A stretch of DNA of 64,000 nucleotides from G963663315 sp965208975 (GTDB taxonomy: Bacteria > Pseudomonadota > Gammaproteobacteria > Arenicellales > Poriferihabitantaceae). Numbering within the stretch: the first letter of the stretch is position 1; every line of letters begins with the position of its first letter. The stretch is from contig CBDBQH010000001.1 of NCBI GenBank assembly GCA_965208975.1, forward strand, positions 496,001 to 560,000, written 5' to 3'. The notes under the pieces were generated by a model. That model searched no databases. It was not told the DNA's origin and saw only the letters and a list, made by a program, of their open reading frames with translations. The position numbers and the translations under genes were made by a program. Below, piece by piece: positions 1 through 8,550 of the stretch.

Positions 1-1
1 A

Positions 2-169
2 AGGCAGGAAAATCATCACCTGGATGACGAGGCTTTTATTGACGGGCAGGTCGCATTCCTGAATCAATTGCTGAACCGGGAGCGCATTTTTTACACGGAA
101 TATTTCCATACCCGTCTGGAAATCCGGGCAAGGCGGAATATGATTCGTCAGTTGGAGATTTATCGGTAG
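2..169 (+). CDS. C-terminal end of an unidentified protein (partial)
   Basis: An open frame enters from the left edge and stops at TAG 167-169, giving about 55 residues. The visible part is charged and rich in aromatic residues (ending RRNMIRQLEIYR) and looks helical. I do not recognise the family. It runs in the same direction as the transporter that follows 38 bases later, so the two could share a transcript. The start lies outside the window. Confidence 0.5.
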   Translation, partial: RQENHHLDDEAFIDGQVAFLNQLLNRERIFYTEYFHTRLEIRARRNMIRQLEIYR

Positions 170-207
170 GGCTTCTTTCTCATTCATACCCACGCCCGGA
201 GACCCGG

Positions 208-1074
208 TTGGAAATTATCTCGATTCTGTTCCCTGTTGTCATCATCGTACTGCTCGGATTCCTGTACGCCCACAAGTTCGAGCCCGATATGGGGGTGGCG
301 AATGGGCTGGTTTTAAGGGTGTTTTTACCGGCGTTGATATTTGATGTGGTGGCCGGTGGGGAGCTTGCGATTGTTACTTATCGCTGGCTGATTGTCGGCG
401 GCATTCTGGTTATTCTCGGGTCGGGGTTGATCGCCTGGCCAATCGGACGGATTCTGAAATATCCCAACCGTGCTTTCGTGCCGAGCATGATGTTCAACAA
501 CTGTGGCAATCTGGGATTGCCGGTTGCTGTCCTGGCATTTGGTGAGCAGGGGCTGGGAGCCGCGATCATATTGTTTCTGATCAGCAACCTGGGGCATTTC
601 ACATTTGGTGTTTATCTTTTCGGTGGCGCGGTATCATGGAAGAGTCTGCTCGGCAACGCGGTCAATATCGCGACCATACTGGCGCTGGTATTCAATTTTA
701 CCGGGGCCAGGCTGCCTGATGTCATCCAGTTCCCAATCACCATGCTGGGGCAGGTCGGGATTCCGTTGATGCTTTTTTCTCTGGGAGTCCGCATGCGAAG
801 GACGCAGATGGAACACTGGAAAATCGGGATTGTATCCGGCCTGGTCTGTCCGTTGTCGGGGCTTTTGTTTGCGGCTGTCGCAGTCTGGATATTACCCCTG
901 ACGGCGTTCCAGGTCGGGATTCTGGTCCTGTTTTCCGCTTTGCCGCCGGCGGTGTTGAATTTCCTGTTTTCGGAGCAATACAATCAACAACCGGAAGTGG
1001 TTGCATCCATCGTGTTGATTTCAAACGCGATGTCTGTCGGCGTACTGTCGGTTGTGTTATGGTGGTTGCTGTGA
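208..1074 (+). CDS. AEC (auxin efflux carrier) family transporter
   Basis: The 288-residue protein is hydrophobic throughout, with about ten likely membrane segments beginning at residues 5-22. It carries the AEC-type motif NNCGNLGLPVA near residue 97. Members export or exchange small organic anions across the inner membrane; the substrate cannot be read from sequence. Length is normal for the family (about 300). The start is TTG at 208, preceded by GGAGA at 198-202. It lies just upstream of the ureide genes on the same strand, so a role with allantoin-derived carboxylates is possible but unproven. Confidence 0.85.
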   Translation: MEIISILFPVVIIVLLGFLYAHKFEPDMGVANGLVLRVFLPALIFDVVAGGELAIVTYRWLIVGGILVILGSGLIAWPIGRILKYPNRAFVPSMMFNNCGNLGLPVAVLAFGEQGLGAAIILFLISNLGHFTFGVYLFGGAVSWKSLLGNAVNIATILALVFNFTGARLPDVIQFPITMLGQVGIPLMLFSLGVRMRRTQMEHWKIGIVSGLVCPLSGLLFAAVAVWILPLTAFQVGILVLFSALPPAVLNFLFSEQYNQQPEVVASIVLISNAMSVGVLSVVLWWLL

Positions 1075-1155
1075 CTCTTTTACTTCAACCATTAACTGTG
1101 CTGGAATCCCCATGTTTTCATATTCAATACGACCACAGTGATTGGTAGCGAACCG

Positions 1156-2574
1156 ATGAACCGATACCCACGGGATATGCACGGCTATGGCCAATTACCA
1201 CCGAAGGTGAACTGGCCTGGTGACGCAAGGATTGCAGTGCAATTTGTTATTAATTATGAGGAAGGGGGCGAAAACAATATCTTGCATGGTGATGCGGGCT
1301 CCGAAGCGTTCCTGTCGGAAATTGTTGGCGCCGCCCAATGGCCCGGGCAACGCCACTGGAACATGGAGTCTGTTTATGAATACGGCGCCCGCGCAGGATT
1401 CTGGCGCTTGCATCGCCTGTTCACAAAAATGGAAATACCGGCCACAATTTACGGTGTCGCAACCGCGCTGGAACGCTCTCCGGCGCAAGTGGCGGCCATG
1501 CGGGACGCGGGGTGGGAGATTGCCAGCCACGGCTTGAAGTGGATTGACTACAAGGATTTCGACAAGGAAGCGGAGCGAGCGGATTTGCTGGAGGCTATCC
1601 GTATCCATAGGGAAGTTACAGGTGAACGTCCGCAGGGATGGTATACGGGCCGTTGCTCGGTCAACACGGTTGATCTGGTAGCCGAAGAAGGTGGGTTTGA
1701 CTATGTATCAGACAGTTATGCGGATGATCTGCCTTATTGGTATGCGCATGATGGGCGTTGGCAACTGGTAATTCCGTATACACTGGATGCCAACGACATG
1801 CGTTTTGCATCGCCACAAGGATTCAATTCCGGGGAGCAATTTTACGCATACCTGAAAGACAGTTTTGATGCCCTTTATGAGGAAGGTCAGGAGGGGTTCC
1901 CGAAGATGATGTCGGTCGGGTTGCATTGCCGTCTGATCGGGCGACCCGGACGCATTCAGGCGTTGAGACGGTTTATGGAATATGCACAAAACCATGATAA
2001 CGTATGGTTTGCGAGACGCATTGAGATTGCGCGACATTGGCGCCAGGACCACCCGGCGCCAAAAAACGCAAATACCCCATCAACCATGAATAAGGACGAA
2101 TTCGCGCGGCTTTATGGTGGTATCTTTGAACATTCAGCATGGATTGCCGAAGGGGCCTGGGATAGTGAATTAGGCCCCGCGCATGATACGGCAATCGGGT
2201 TGCATTCAGCGCTTTGTCTTGTTTACAGGCGCGCGGATGACGACCAGCGCTTAGGCGTTTTAATGGAGCACCCGAGCCTGGCGGGCAAGTTGATGGATGC
2301 CAGACAACTGACGGACGAGTCTGCCGGTGAACAGGCAAGCGCCGGGCTGGATGCGTTATCGGACGCGCAACAAGCTGAATTTCAGGCGTTGAATTCAGAA
2401 TATATGACCCGGTTCGGGTTTCCATACATCATGGCGGTTAAAGGCCTGACCAAAAACCAGATACTGGAAGCATTCAAAACACGTATTTCAAATGACCGCG
2501 ATACAGAGTTCGACACGGCCTGCAAGCAGGTTGAACAGATTGCGCTATTGCGCCTGAAAGAAATTTTGCCATGA
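1156..2574 (+). CDS. puuE-uraD: Bifunctional allantoinase (PuuE) / OHCU decarboxylase (UraD) fusion
   Basis: Residues about 1-295 form a polysaccharide-deacetylase-fold allantoinase of the metal-independent PuuE type, with the early PRDMHGYG motif, QFVINYEEGGE and GLHCRLIGRPGR. Residues about 305-470 are a 2-oxo-4-hydroxy-4-carboxy-5-ureidoimidazoline decarboxylase, with the catalytic-histidine segment FEHSAWIAEGAW and the RFGFPYIMAVKG motif. Together they convert OHCU to S-allantoin and open it to allantoate. ATG 1156 is preferred because PuuE proteins begin close to the PRD motif; a GTG at 1138 would add six residues. The next ureide gene starts 10 bases after the stop. Fusions of this kind are known in other bacteria. 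Confidence 0.9.
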   Translation: MNRYPRDMHGYGQLPPKVNWPGDARIAVQFVINYEEGGENNILHGDAGSEAFLSEIVGAAQWPGQRHWNMESVYEYGARAGFWRLHRLFTKMEIPATIYGVATALERSPAQVAAMRDAGWEIASHGLKWIDYKDFDKEAERADLLEAIRIHREVTGERPQGWYTGRCSVNTVDLVAEEGGFDYVSDSYADDLPYWYAHDGRWQLVIPYTLDANDMRFASPQGFNSGEQFYAYLKDSFDALYEEGQEGFPKMMSVGLHCRLIGRPGRIQALRRFMEYAQNHDNVWFARRIEIARHWRQDHPAPKNANTPSTMNKDEFARLYGGIFEHSAWIAEGAWDSELGPAHDTAIGLHSALCLVYRRADDDQRLGVLMEHPSLAGKLMDARQLTDESAGEQASAGLDALSDAQQAEFQALNSEYMTRFGFPYIMAVKGLTKNQILEAFKTRISNDRDTEFDTACKQVEQIALLRLKEILP

Positions 2575-2584
2575 AGGTTGTCAC

Positions 2585-3436
2585 ATGAAAGATCACAAGC
2601 GTTCCACTTTTCAATATTATGCGCCGACTGGCGGGCTGCCCGCGCAAAACCAGGTCATGACAGACCGGGCGGTACTGAAAAATGCCTATGCGATTATTCC
2701 CAAAGGGGTGATGACCGACATTGTTGCAAGCCTTTTGCCGGACTGGAAGAATGCCCGGTTTTGGGTCATTGCGCGGCCCTTAAGCGGGTTTGCAGAAACT
2801 TTCTCACACTATATCGCTGAAGTGGCTCCCGCTGGCGGCAGTCATTCACCAGAATCAGACGCTACCGCAGAAAGTGTTTTATTTGTTGTTGGGGGTACGC
2901 TTGAATTGAACATTCAAGGCGAAACCCATACATTAAGCGAAGGCGGATATGCGTTCCTGCCACCCGCTTGCGATTGGAAGCTGTTCAATACATCGGATGA
3001 AACCGCTAATTTCCATTGGATCAGAAAACGGTATCAGGCGGCGGTCGGAGTGGAGATTCCTGAAGCTTTTGTTGCCAGTGATCAGGATACGGAACCCACG
3101 CCCATGCCGGACACAGACGGAGTATGGGCCACGACGCGGTTCGTTGACCCCTCGGATATTCGCCATGATATGCATGTCAATATCGTCACGTTCCAGCCGG
3201 GCGGCTCTATTCCTTTTGCGGAAACACATGTCATGGAACACGGGCTTTACGTTTTGCAGGGCAAAGCGGTTTATCATCTGAATCAGGACTGGGTGGAAGT
3301 CGAGGCGGGTGACTACATGTGGCTGCGAGCATTTTGTCCACAAGCCTGCGTGGCCGCAGGCCCGGAGCCGTTTCGCTATCTCTTGTACAAGGATGTCAAT
3401 CGTCACATGCCCCTCGATCCGGGGAATGCAAGATGA
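2585..3436 (+). CDS. allE: (S)-ureidoglycine aminohydrolase, bicupin
   Basis: A 283-residue two-cupin protein that releases ammonia from S-ureidoglycine to give S-ureidoglycolate in allantoate breakdown. The first cupin covers roughly residues 60-150. The second (about 195-275) has the Mn-binding pattern ETHVMEHG, followed by the VEAGDYMW turn. Length matches the AllE/YlbA family (about 260-280). It starts 10 bases after the allantoinase fusion, with AAGG upstream, so the two are co-transcribed. Its stop overlaps a further ATG (ATGA at 3433-3436), which suggests a third coupled gene that is now broken. Confidence 0.9.
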   Translation: MKDHKRSTFQYYAPTGGLPAQNQVMTDRAVLKNAYAIIPKGVMTDIVASLLPDWKNARFWVIARPLSGFAETFSHYIAEVAPAGGSHSPESDATAESVLFVVGGTLELNIQGETHTLSEGGYAFLPPACDWKLFNTSDETANFHWIRKRYQAAVGVEIPEAFVASDQDTEPTPMPDTDGVWATTRFVDPSDIRHDMHVNIVTFQPGGSIPFAETHVMEHGLYVLQGKAVYHLNQDWVEVEAGDYMWLRAFCPQACVAAGPEPFRYLLYKDVNRHMPLDPGNAR

Positions 3437-3555
3437 GTGTTATGAAAACCCGGACGTTAGCGACAGCTGTTTTCGCGCCATTAAGACGCTATTTATGCAC
3501 CATGCCTGAATCTATTGATTACTGTTCTCATGTTATGATGCCTGGATATGAATGA
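3433..3555 (+). pseudogene. Possible 5' stump of a third ureide-operon gene
   Basis: ATG 3433 overlaps the ureidoglycine aminohydrolase stop in an ATGA arrangement, as in coupled genes. The frame gives only 40 residues (MSVMKTRTLATAV, then unrelated sequence) before TGA at 3553-3555. The next gene begins inside it at 3548. In such operons an allantoate or ureidoglycolate enzyme would be expected here. I infer a truncated remnant left when the accessory island was inserted; the peptide is too short to name a family. Confidence 0.3.
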
Positions 3556-5134
3556 GAATCAGGACATGGCTCGCCGCCGACTCCCGATCGGCATCCAGAC
3601 TTTCCGGCATATCCGGGAGCGCAACTGCTACTATGTAGACAAGACCCCCCTGATCCGGCAGATGGTGGATCAGGGGTCCTATTACTTCCTGTCGCGCCCG
3701 CGCCGCTTTGGCAAGAGTCTGCTGCTCGATACCCTGCGCGAACTGTTCTCAGGCAATGAAAAGCTGTTCCGGGGGCTGGATATTCACGACCACTGGGACT
3801 GGAACCCGGAACAAAAGCATCCAGTGGTGCGAATCAGTTTTGGTGGTAAACACACAGAAGCGGGTGATCTGGATGGCGATATTATCGAACAGCTGGAAAG
3901 TGTAGAACGGCATTACGGCCTTGCTCACGCCACTGCGTCGCACACGGGTCCCCGCCGCCTGCGGAACATACTGGATCGTCTGCATGAACAGAGCGGGCGT
4001 GAAGTCGTGGTACTGATTGACGAATACGACAAACCCATCCTGGATGTACTGGAAGATCCAGAAATGGCCAGAGCCAACCGGGATTACTTGAGAGGGTTCT
4101 ACGGCATCATCAAGGATAGCGCTGAACATATCCGGTTCGTCTTCATTACCGGCGTCAGTATGTTCTCCAATGTAAACCTGTTCTCTGGTCTTAACAACCT
4201 GGAGAATATCAGTCTGAATCCCGTGTACTCCACGATTTGTGGTTATACCGATAATGACCTCGATACCGTATTTTCTCCAGAATTGCCGGGACTTGATCGG
4301 GAAGAAATTAAACGCTGGTACAACGGCTACAGTTGGTCAGGTGAGGAGAAAGTCTATAACCCATTCGATGTGTTGCTGCTGCTTCGGGGACGGGAGTTTG
4401 AACCGTACTGGTTCCGCACCGGCACACCGACCTTTCTGTACCGGGAGTTAGTCAAGAATAAAATCAGCCCGATGGAACTTGAGCATCGTACTGCAGACCG
4501 GGAACTGGTTTCTACCTTTGATGTAGAGAGCTATAACATAGATGCCCTGCTGTTCCAGACCGGTTATTTGACTATTGTGGGTAAGGAACAGACAGGAGGC
4601 CTGACCGAATACCGTCTGGGTTATCCGAACTATGAAGTAGAGTTGAGTCTGAACCGGGGACTGCTGCGCTATGTGACAGGTATCGACCAAATCACGAAGC
4701 AGGGAATGGGGTTGCTTCGATTACTGGCAGATCAAGACTTTGATGGATTTGCCGAAGAGTTTCGGGCATATCTGTCCGGGATACCGCATCCATGGCATGA
4801 CAGCGCCAATCTGAGTCGGTATGAGTCGTGGTATGCGAGTCTGTTGTATATGATCTTCAAAGCCCTGGAGGCGGAGGTTCGGGTAGAGGAGTCCACTAGC
4901 CGGGGTCGTTCAGACATGGCGCTGATTCATGCCGGTCAGGTATTTATCATGGAATTCAAGGTAGCAGAAGATGAATCGGGTAAAGAGGCGGCTCTGAGCC
5001 AGGCGATGGCACAAATCAAGGAGAAGGGCTACAGCGAGAAATACCACAATCAGGGCAAGCCGATTCATCATATCGCGCTTGTCTTCGGGCAGGCGGAACG
5101 TAATTTGCTGGGGATTCGGGTGGAATGTGGCTAA
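3548..5134 (+). CDS. AAA-ATPase-like / PD-(D/E)XK nuclease-like protein (DUF1703 type)
   Basis: A 528-residue protein of the AAA-ATPase_like family that often occurs in many copies in sulfur bacteria and Bacteroidetes. The N-terminus has YYVDKTPLI and a P-loop variant RPRRFGKS (residues 50-57). A Walker B-type VVLIDEYDKPIL lies near residue 155. The C-terminal 80 residues look like a PD-(D/E)XK nuclease core (SDMALIHAGQVFIMEFKVA). The cellular role is unknown; defence or mobile-element functions have been proposed. It marks the left edge of the accessory island. The start could also be ATG 3566. Confidence 0.85.
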   Translation: MNENQDMARRRLPIGIQTFRHIRERNCYYVDKTPLIRQMVDQGSYYFLSRPRRFGKSLLLDTLRELFSGNEKLFRGLDIHDHWDWNPEQKHPVVRISFGGKHTEAGDLDGDIIEQLESVERHYGLAHATASHTGPRRLRNILDRLHEQSGREVVVLIDEYDKPILDVLEDPEMARANRDYLRGFYGIIKDSAEHIRFVFITGVSMFSNVNLFSGLNNLENISLNPVYSTICGYTDNDLDTVFSPELPGLDREEIKRWYNGYSWSGEEKVYNPFDVLLLLRGREFEPYWFRTGTPTFLYRELVKNKISPMELEHRTADRELVSTFDVESYNIDALLFQTGYLTIVGKEQTGGLTEYRLGYPNYEVELSLNRGLLRYVTGIDQITKQGMGLLRLLADQDFDGFAEEFRAYLSGIPHPWHDSANLSRYESWYASLLYMIFKALEAEVRVEESTSRGRSDMALIHAGQVFIMEFKVAEDESGKEAALSQAMAQIKEKGYSEKYHNQGKPIHHIALVFGQAERNLLGIRVECG

Positions 5135-5186
5135 TGCTGAAATCTGCAATTTAGCGCATTTTTCCTGCATAAACAGAGGGAAACCG

Positions 5187-5208
5187 CCCTTTTTCGAATG
5201 AAAAAGGG
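5187..5208. other. Hairpin after the ATPase gene
   Basis: CCCTTTTTC and GAAAAAGGG pair perfectly around a GAAT loop, 53 bases after the ATPase stop. It is symmetric, so it could end transcription in either direction. There is no long T tract beyond the stem, so terminator function is only a possibility. Confidence 0.35.
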
Positions 5209-5318
5209 TGAAGTTCAAGAAATGCTATCATTTTTTGGAAGGCGCTTTTCCTCCTCCTCAACCCGGTTGGTGACCGAATAAACTAATCGTCCGTAATGAC
5301 TAACTTGCTGTCCGCCTA

Positions 5319-5347
5319 TTGATGTGTAGTGCGAATTGCACTACAAT
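5319..5347 (+). promoter_or_regulatory. Promoter with internal operator for the TacA/TacT-like operon
   Basis: TTGATG (5319-5324) and TACAAT (5342-5347) are separated by exactly 17 bases. The spacer holds an inverted repeat, TGTAGTGC-GAATT-GCACTACA (5325-5345), whose right arm overlaps the -10 box. The antitoxin start codon follows 29 bases later. This arrangement fits autorepression by the antitoxin or the toxin-antitoxin complex. Confidence 0.7.
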
Positions 5348-5375
5348 GTATATATTGTTTTATTCAGAGGCAATC

Positions 5376-5684
5376 ATGCTCGATTTCGAAACCGTGTCAA
5401 GGACTCCGGCGAAACAGACCAGAACAACCCAGGTGCGTCACGATGATCGTCTGGCCGTCTTGATTGAACGTGCCGCGCTTGCGCTGGCCGTAGACAAATC
5501 AGTCTTTCTGCGCACAGCGATTGAGCGCGAGGCTGCCCGTGTTCTTGAATTGCAGTCCCGGCATGTTTTGACGCCGGAAGATGCCGGGATGTTTATCGCG
5601 GCTTTGGATGCTCCACTGGCGCCAACCCCACGCGCTCTTGAAGCGGCTGAAAACTACCGTTCACGTGTGGTTCATGCCGACTGA
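5376..5684 (+). CDS. DUF1778 antitoxin (TacA-like)
   Basis: A 102-residue protein with the ribbon-helix-helix N-terminus of DUF1778 antitoxins (RTTQVRHDDRLAVLIERAA) and a variable C-terminal tail expected to bind the toxin. ATG 5376 follows a CAGAGG ribosome site at 5365-5370. The stop lies 11 bases inside the acetyltransferase gene, so translation is coupled. It should bind the 21-bp palindrome in its own promoter. It is the first of two adjacent toxin-antitoxin modules. Confidence 0.85.
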   Translation: MLDFETVSRTPAKQTRTTQVRHDDRLAVLIERAALALAVDKSVFLRTAIEREAARVLELQSRHVLTPEDAGMFIAALDAPLAPTPRALEAAENYRSRVVHAD

Positions 5685-6234
5685 ACCACCGGCTCTCAGA
5701 ATTGAACACTTCGATGTAACGCGGCACGACCGAGCCGATTTTGATTGTGGTGTCTCCCGTCTGAATAATTATCTCAAGATAAGCGCAAAAAAACAGCAGA
5801 AGGATGACATGACTCGTGTCTATGTTGTCGTCGCAGAGGGGAGCGTACAAATCCTGGGCTACCATTCGATTAATCCGGGTATGATGAATGTGAACGAACT
5901 CAAGCGTCGACCACGAGGCGCGCCGGGTCACGGGGAGATTCCCGTGTTGTTCCTGGGGCAGGTCGCTGTAGACAAGGCGGGACAGGGTAGAGGTATAGGT
6001 GGCATCCTTATGCACCATGTCTTCGAAAAGGCGCGCATGGTTTCCGACATAGCCGGCTGCCATGCAATCATTCTTGATGTCATCCCGGACGGTGGTGAAG
6101 ATGCGTTCGCGCGTCGCAAGATGTGGTACGAAAGCTTCGGTTTCGCTACCTTCCCGAGCAACCCTGCGCGTATGTTCCTTGTAATGAAGCAGGTACGCGC
6201 AGTGGTTCAGACATCCAATGCCGGGAAGCAATGA
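5674..6234 (+). CDS. GNAT acetyltransferase toxin (TacT-like)
   Basis: A 186-residue GNAT-fold protein. The acetyl-CoA loop is QVAVDKAGQGRGIGG (about residues 90-104) and a conserved tyrosine occurs in KMWYESFGF. Family members stop translation by acetylating the amino group of aminoacyl-tRNA. The early FDCGVSRLNNYL segment is typical of this toxin class. ATG 5674 overlaps the antitoxin by 11 bases; longer upstream starts would read through the antitoxin in another frame. No disabling change is visible, so the module could be active. Confidence 0.85.
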   Translation: MPTEPPALRIEHFDVTRHDRADFDCGVSRLNNYLKISAKKQQKDDMTRVYVVVAEGSVQILGYHSINPGMMNVNELKRRPRGAPGHGEIPVLFLGQVAVDKAGQGRGIGGILMHHVFEKARMVSDIAGCHAIILDVIPDGGEDAFARRKMWYESFGFATFPSNPARMFLVMKQVRAVVQTSNAGKQ

Positions 6235-6256
6235 TGGTTAACTTGCTGTCCGCAGA

Positions 6257-6286
6257 TTGATTTGCCTGCTGTGCTTTACTTATAAT
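6257..6286 (+). promoter_or_regulatory. Promoter of the Phd/YoeB-like module
   Basis: TTGATT (6257-6262) and TATAAT (6281-6286) are 18 bases apart. The -35 box is the tail of a 26-bp element (6239-6264) that also precedes the other toxin-antitoxin module at 5301-5326. The antitoxin start is 38 bases past the -10 box. Confidence 0.65.
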
Positions 6287-6324
6287 GCCAATACTCTATT
6301 CTTGTATTAATAAATGAGGTTTTT

Positions 6325-6576
6325 ATGGATGCCATCAGTTATACGGATGCTCGTTCAAATTTATCGAGTACCATGCGGCGGGTTTGTGATGACCATACTC
6401 CTGTAATTATTACCAGAAAAAGCGAGTCTCCGGTCGTCATGATTTCCCTGGAGGATTATCAGTCCATGGAGGAGACCACCTACCTGCTGCGCTCACCCGC
6501 AAATGCCCGAAATTTACTGGAATCAATCGAAGAGCTTGACGATGGCAAAGGGGTTGAGCGTGAATTGGTTGAGTGA
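6325..6576 (+). CDS. Phd/YefM family antitoxin
   Basis: An 83-residue antitoxin with the family N-terminus (ISYTDARSNLSSTMRRV), the VIITRKSESPVVMISLEDY core and a C-terminal toxin-binding helix. It is a DNA-binding dimer that represses its own operon and neutralises the YoeB-type nuclease. ATG 6325 follows TGAGG. The stop overlaps the toxin start (GTGA, 6573-6576), so the two are translated together. Confidence 0.9.
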   Translation: MDAISYTDARSNLSSTMRRVCDDHTPVIITRKSESPVVMISLEDYQSMEETTYLLRSPANARNLLESIEELDDGKGVERELVE

Positions 6577-6827
6577 ACCTTATATTTTCATCCAAAGCCT
6601 GGGATAGTTACCTGTATTGGCAAAAAACCGACAAGGCTATCGTAAAAAGGATTAACCTGCTTATTGAAAATATTCAGCGTAGTCCTTTTAAGGGTATCGG
6701 AAAACCGGAACCATTAAAACATGGTTTGTCTGGTTATTGGTCAAGGCGCATCAACGATGAACATCGAGTTGTATACAAAGTGATTGATGATGACCTTTTG
6801 ATTGCTCAACTTCGTTATCACTACTGA
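6573..6827 (+). CDS. yoeB: YoeB/Txe family mRNA endonuclease toxin
   Basis: An 84-residue RelE-fold toxin that cuts mRNA on the ribosome. It shows YWQKTDKAIVKRINLLIENI, then GKPEPLKHGLSGYWSRRI and the C-terminal HRVVYK...YHY tail; the conserved catalytic Glu, Arg and His positions appear present. The start is GTG 6573, overlapping the antitoxin stop by four bases. Length equals the family norm. The pair is probably functional and may stabilise this island. Confidence 0.92.
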   Translation: MNLIFSSKAWDSYLYWQKTDKAIVKRINLLIENIQRSPFKGIGKPEPLKHGLSGYWSRRINDEHRVVYKVIDDDLLIAQLRYHY

Positions 6828-6859
6828 ACCAGTTCGAAAACTGATGTGTATAATTCTAC

Positions 6860-7083
6860 GGCCGGTGTCCTTTGGTAGGCGGCGAAGACGGCTACCTGAA
6901 ATCCTGCAAGGCGCGGGTGACGGCTGTCTGGCCCGGATGGCGACCGATACGGCATATCGGTGGATCAAACCGTGTTTTATCCATTGGGCGGAGGGCAGCC
7001 CGGAGACACGGGCATCATAACCCGTACTGACGGAGCGGCCATTGAGGTGATTGATTGCTACAATGACCGAACGAACGGCTAGC
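6860..7083 (+). pseudogene. Remnant of an AlaX-type alanyl-tRNA editing gene
   Basis: In one frame 6884-6930 reads EDGYLKSCKARVTAVW, like the N-terminus of free-standing alanyl-tRNA editing proteins. In another frame 6961-7081 reads SVDQTVFYPLGGGQPGDTG, the hallmark nucleotide-binding and editing motif, ending in TAG 7079-7081. A frameshift lies between about 6930 and 6960. The HxxxH part of the editing site is absent, and the IS4-type element begins 34 bases later. Only the first 70 or so codons survive, so the gene is dead. Confidence 0.75.
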
Positions 7084-7116
7084 ATCTGCATATTGTCAAC
7101 CCTTGTAACAATCTAG

Positions 7117-8532
7117 GGTCTCCCCATTTTTTCATGAGAGGCTGGGCGCAAGCCGCCCGTTATTGATGAACAGGTCAGCCTGTCTGGGTGGGGGGCGTTT
7201 GGGTTTTCTCCACCAGTCATAAAAAAGGGTTTTGGCATCCGCAAATAACGCCTGCCAGCCCGATAACAGCGTATAGAACGGAAAAACCAGGGGTTTGTGA
7301 CTCTTTTGCCGTTTCGCCTTGTAGATGAGTTTCTGCCCCTGATTCTGGTGACAGGCCAGCAATCCCCAGGCTAACGTCGCCAGCGCAACCAGATTCTGCA
7401 AGGTCGCCAGTTTCCGGGCTTGAACCTTCTCCAATCCAAACCCCTGCTTGCTGAACCGATACCCTTCCTCACAGGCCCAACGACCCATATACGATTGAAT
7501 CAATCGCTCCCCTTGCAACCGACCCCGTATCCGCTCGGTACTGACCAGTACCATCGGTTGTTGTTTGCCATGACGCACCACAACCATCGACAACGGCGTA
7601 TCCGGATGATCTTTCAAGGATACGGTCGTCATACCAAAACGTACCGACTCCTGTGCCTGTTTCGTCAGCTTGCCCCGATGCTTCAACGGCAACTGACGCG
7701 CAATCTGTTGCGCCGTTCTCTTTGACCCTCTCCATAACCAGTGACGAAGATTGGTTGACCGTACCAGAATCCTCCAATCTCCTCGCAACCAGTAATCCCA
7801 CAATACACCCCGATCTCCACCCCGGTCTATGACCCATAATGGACGACTGCAAAGGCTCCCCTGTACCCGCTCCATGACATTCACAATATCCCGATTCTCG
7901 CTCTTGTAAGAACCTCGAACACTCGACAACAATCGAGTCAGCAACGGCAATGTCTGGCCACTATCCAAACAGCGAGCCACCACACTCAATAACGGAACCA
8001 TTCACTATATCCCCCCGGTCTCCATCCCGTACCCGGCATAACCCTTCACTGGCGCGACTGCCTTCCCGGTTCAAATCTCCCGGATCAATCGCAACCACCC
8101 TATCTCCCGTCACATGTCCTGACATCTGCTCCAGTAAACGATCTTCCGCTTCCCATGCAATCTCTCCATGTTTCCCCAACATCCGCGATAATCTCTTGAC
8201 CGTGTGATGCAGACGAGTCGGCTCTTTCAAACTCCGCCCAATCCTCGATAACTGCAAGCTCCCACTGCCTAATATACCGACCACAACCTCCGCCATCAGC
8301 TTGGCTACCGGCTGACTGATTAAATCACTCGATTGATTCACACAATCAGTAATTCGGACTTTCCATTTGTTGCGTTCCCGGCTATCATCAGTCATCAGAG
8401 TTCTCTTTTGGTATCAGTAGTTTATGGTAAAACCATTGTACCAGAAGCAGAACTCTGATTCCATTCAATATCCAACCTTTCTACAACCTTTTCAACCGCT
8501 TATATAACACTCAAATAAAAAATGGGGAGACC
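7117..8532. mobile_element. IS4-family insertion sequence, inactivated
   Basis: A 1416-bp element bounded by perfect 16-bp inverted repeats, GGTCTCCCCATTTTTT at 7117-7132 and its complement at 8517-8532. The 12-bp sequence TTGTAACAATCT flanks both sides (7103-7114 and 8537-8548) and could be the target duplication. Another copy of the same end sequence lies immediately outside, at 8551-8566. The transposase is frame-disrupted. Confidence 0.85.
7132..8395 (-). pseudogene. IS4-family transposase, frame-disrupted
   Basis: The N-terminal 144 residues (from 8395) carry the first catalytic Asp in VVAIDPGDLNREG. The C-terminal 289 residues carry the second Asp in WVIDRGGDRGVLW and the complete Y-(2)-R-(3)-E-(6)-K signature in YMGRWACEEGYRFSK. 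The two frames meet near 7985-8005. There DIVNGS continues into PLLSVVARCLDSG only if two bases are restored, so a 2-base deletion is the simplest explanation. The stop codon overlaps the left inverted repeat. Programmed frameshifting is not typical for IS4, so I call it a pseudogene. Confidence 0.8.
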
Positions 8533-8550
8533 TTAGTTGTAACAATCTGG

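Noticed and set aside
2578..2820. An 80-codon frame overlapping the start of allE
   Set aside because: It is out of frame with the conserved bicupin protein, which has its own start at 2585.
7985..8005. Programmed frameshift in the IS4 transposase
   Set aside because: No slippery heptamer is suitably placed before the stop codons of the second frame, and IS4 elements normally use one frame; a small deletion explains it better.
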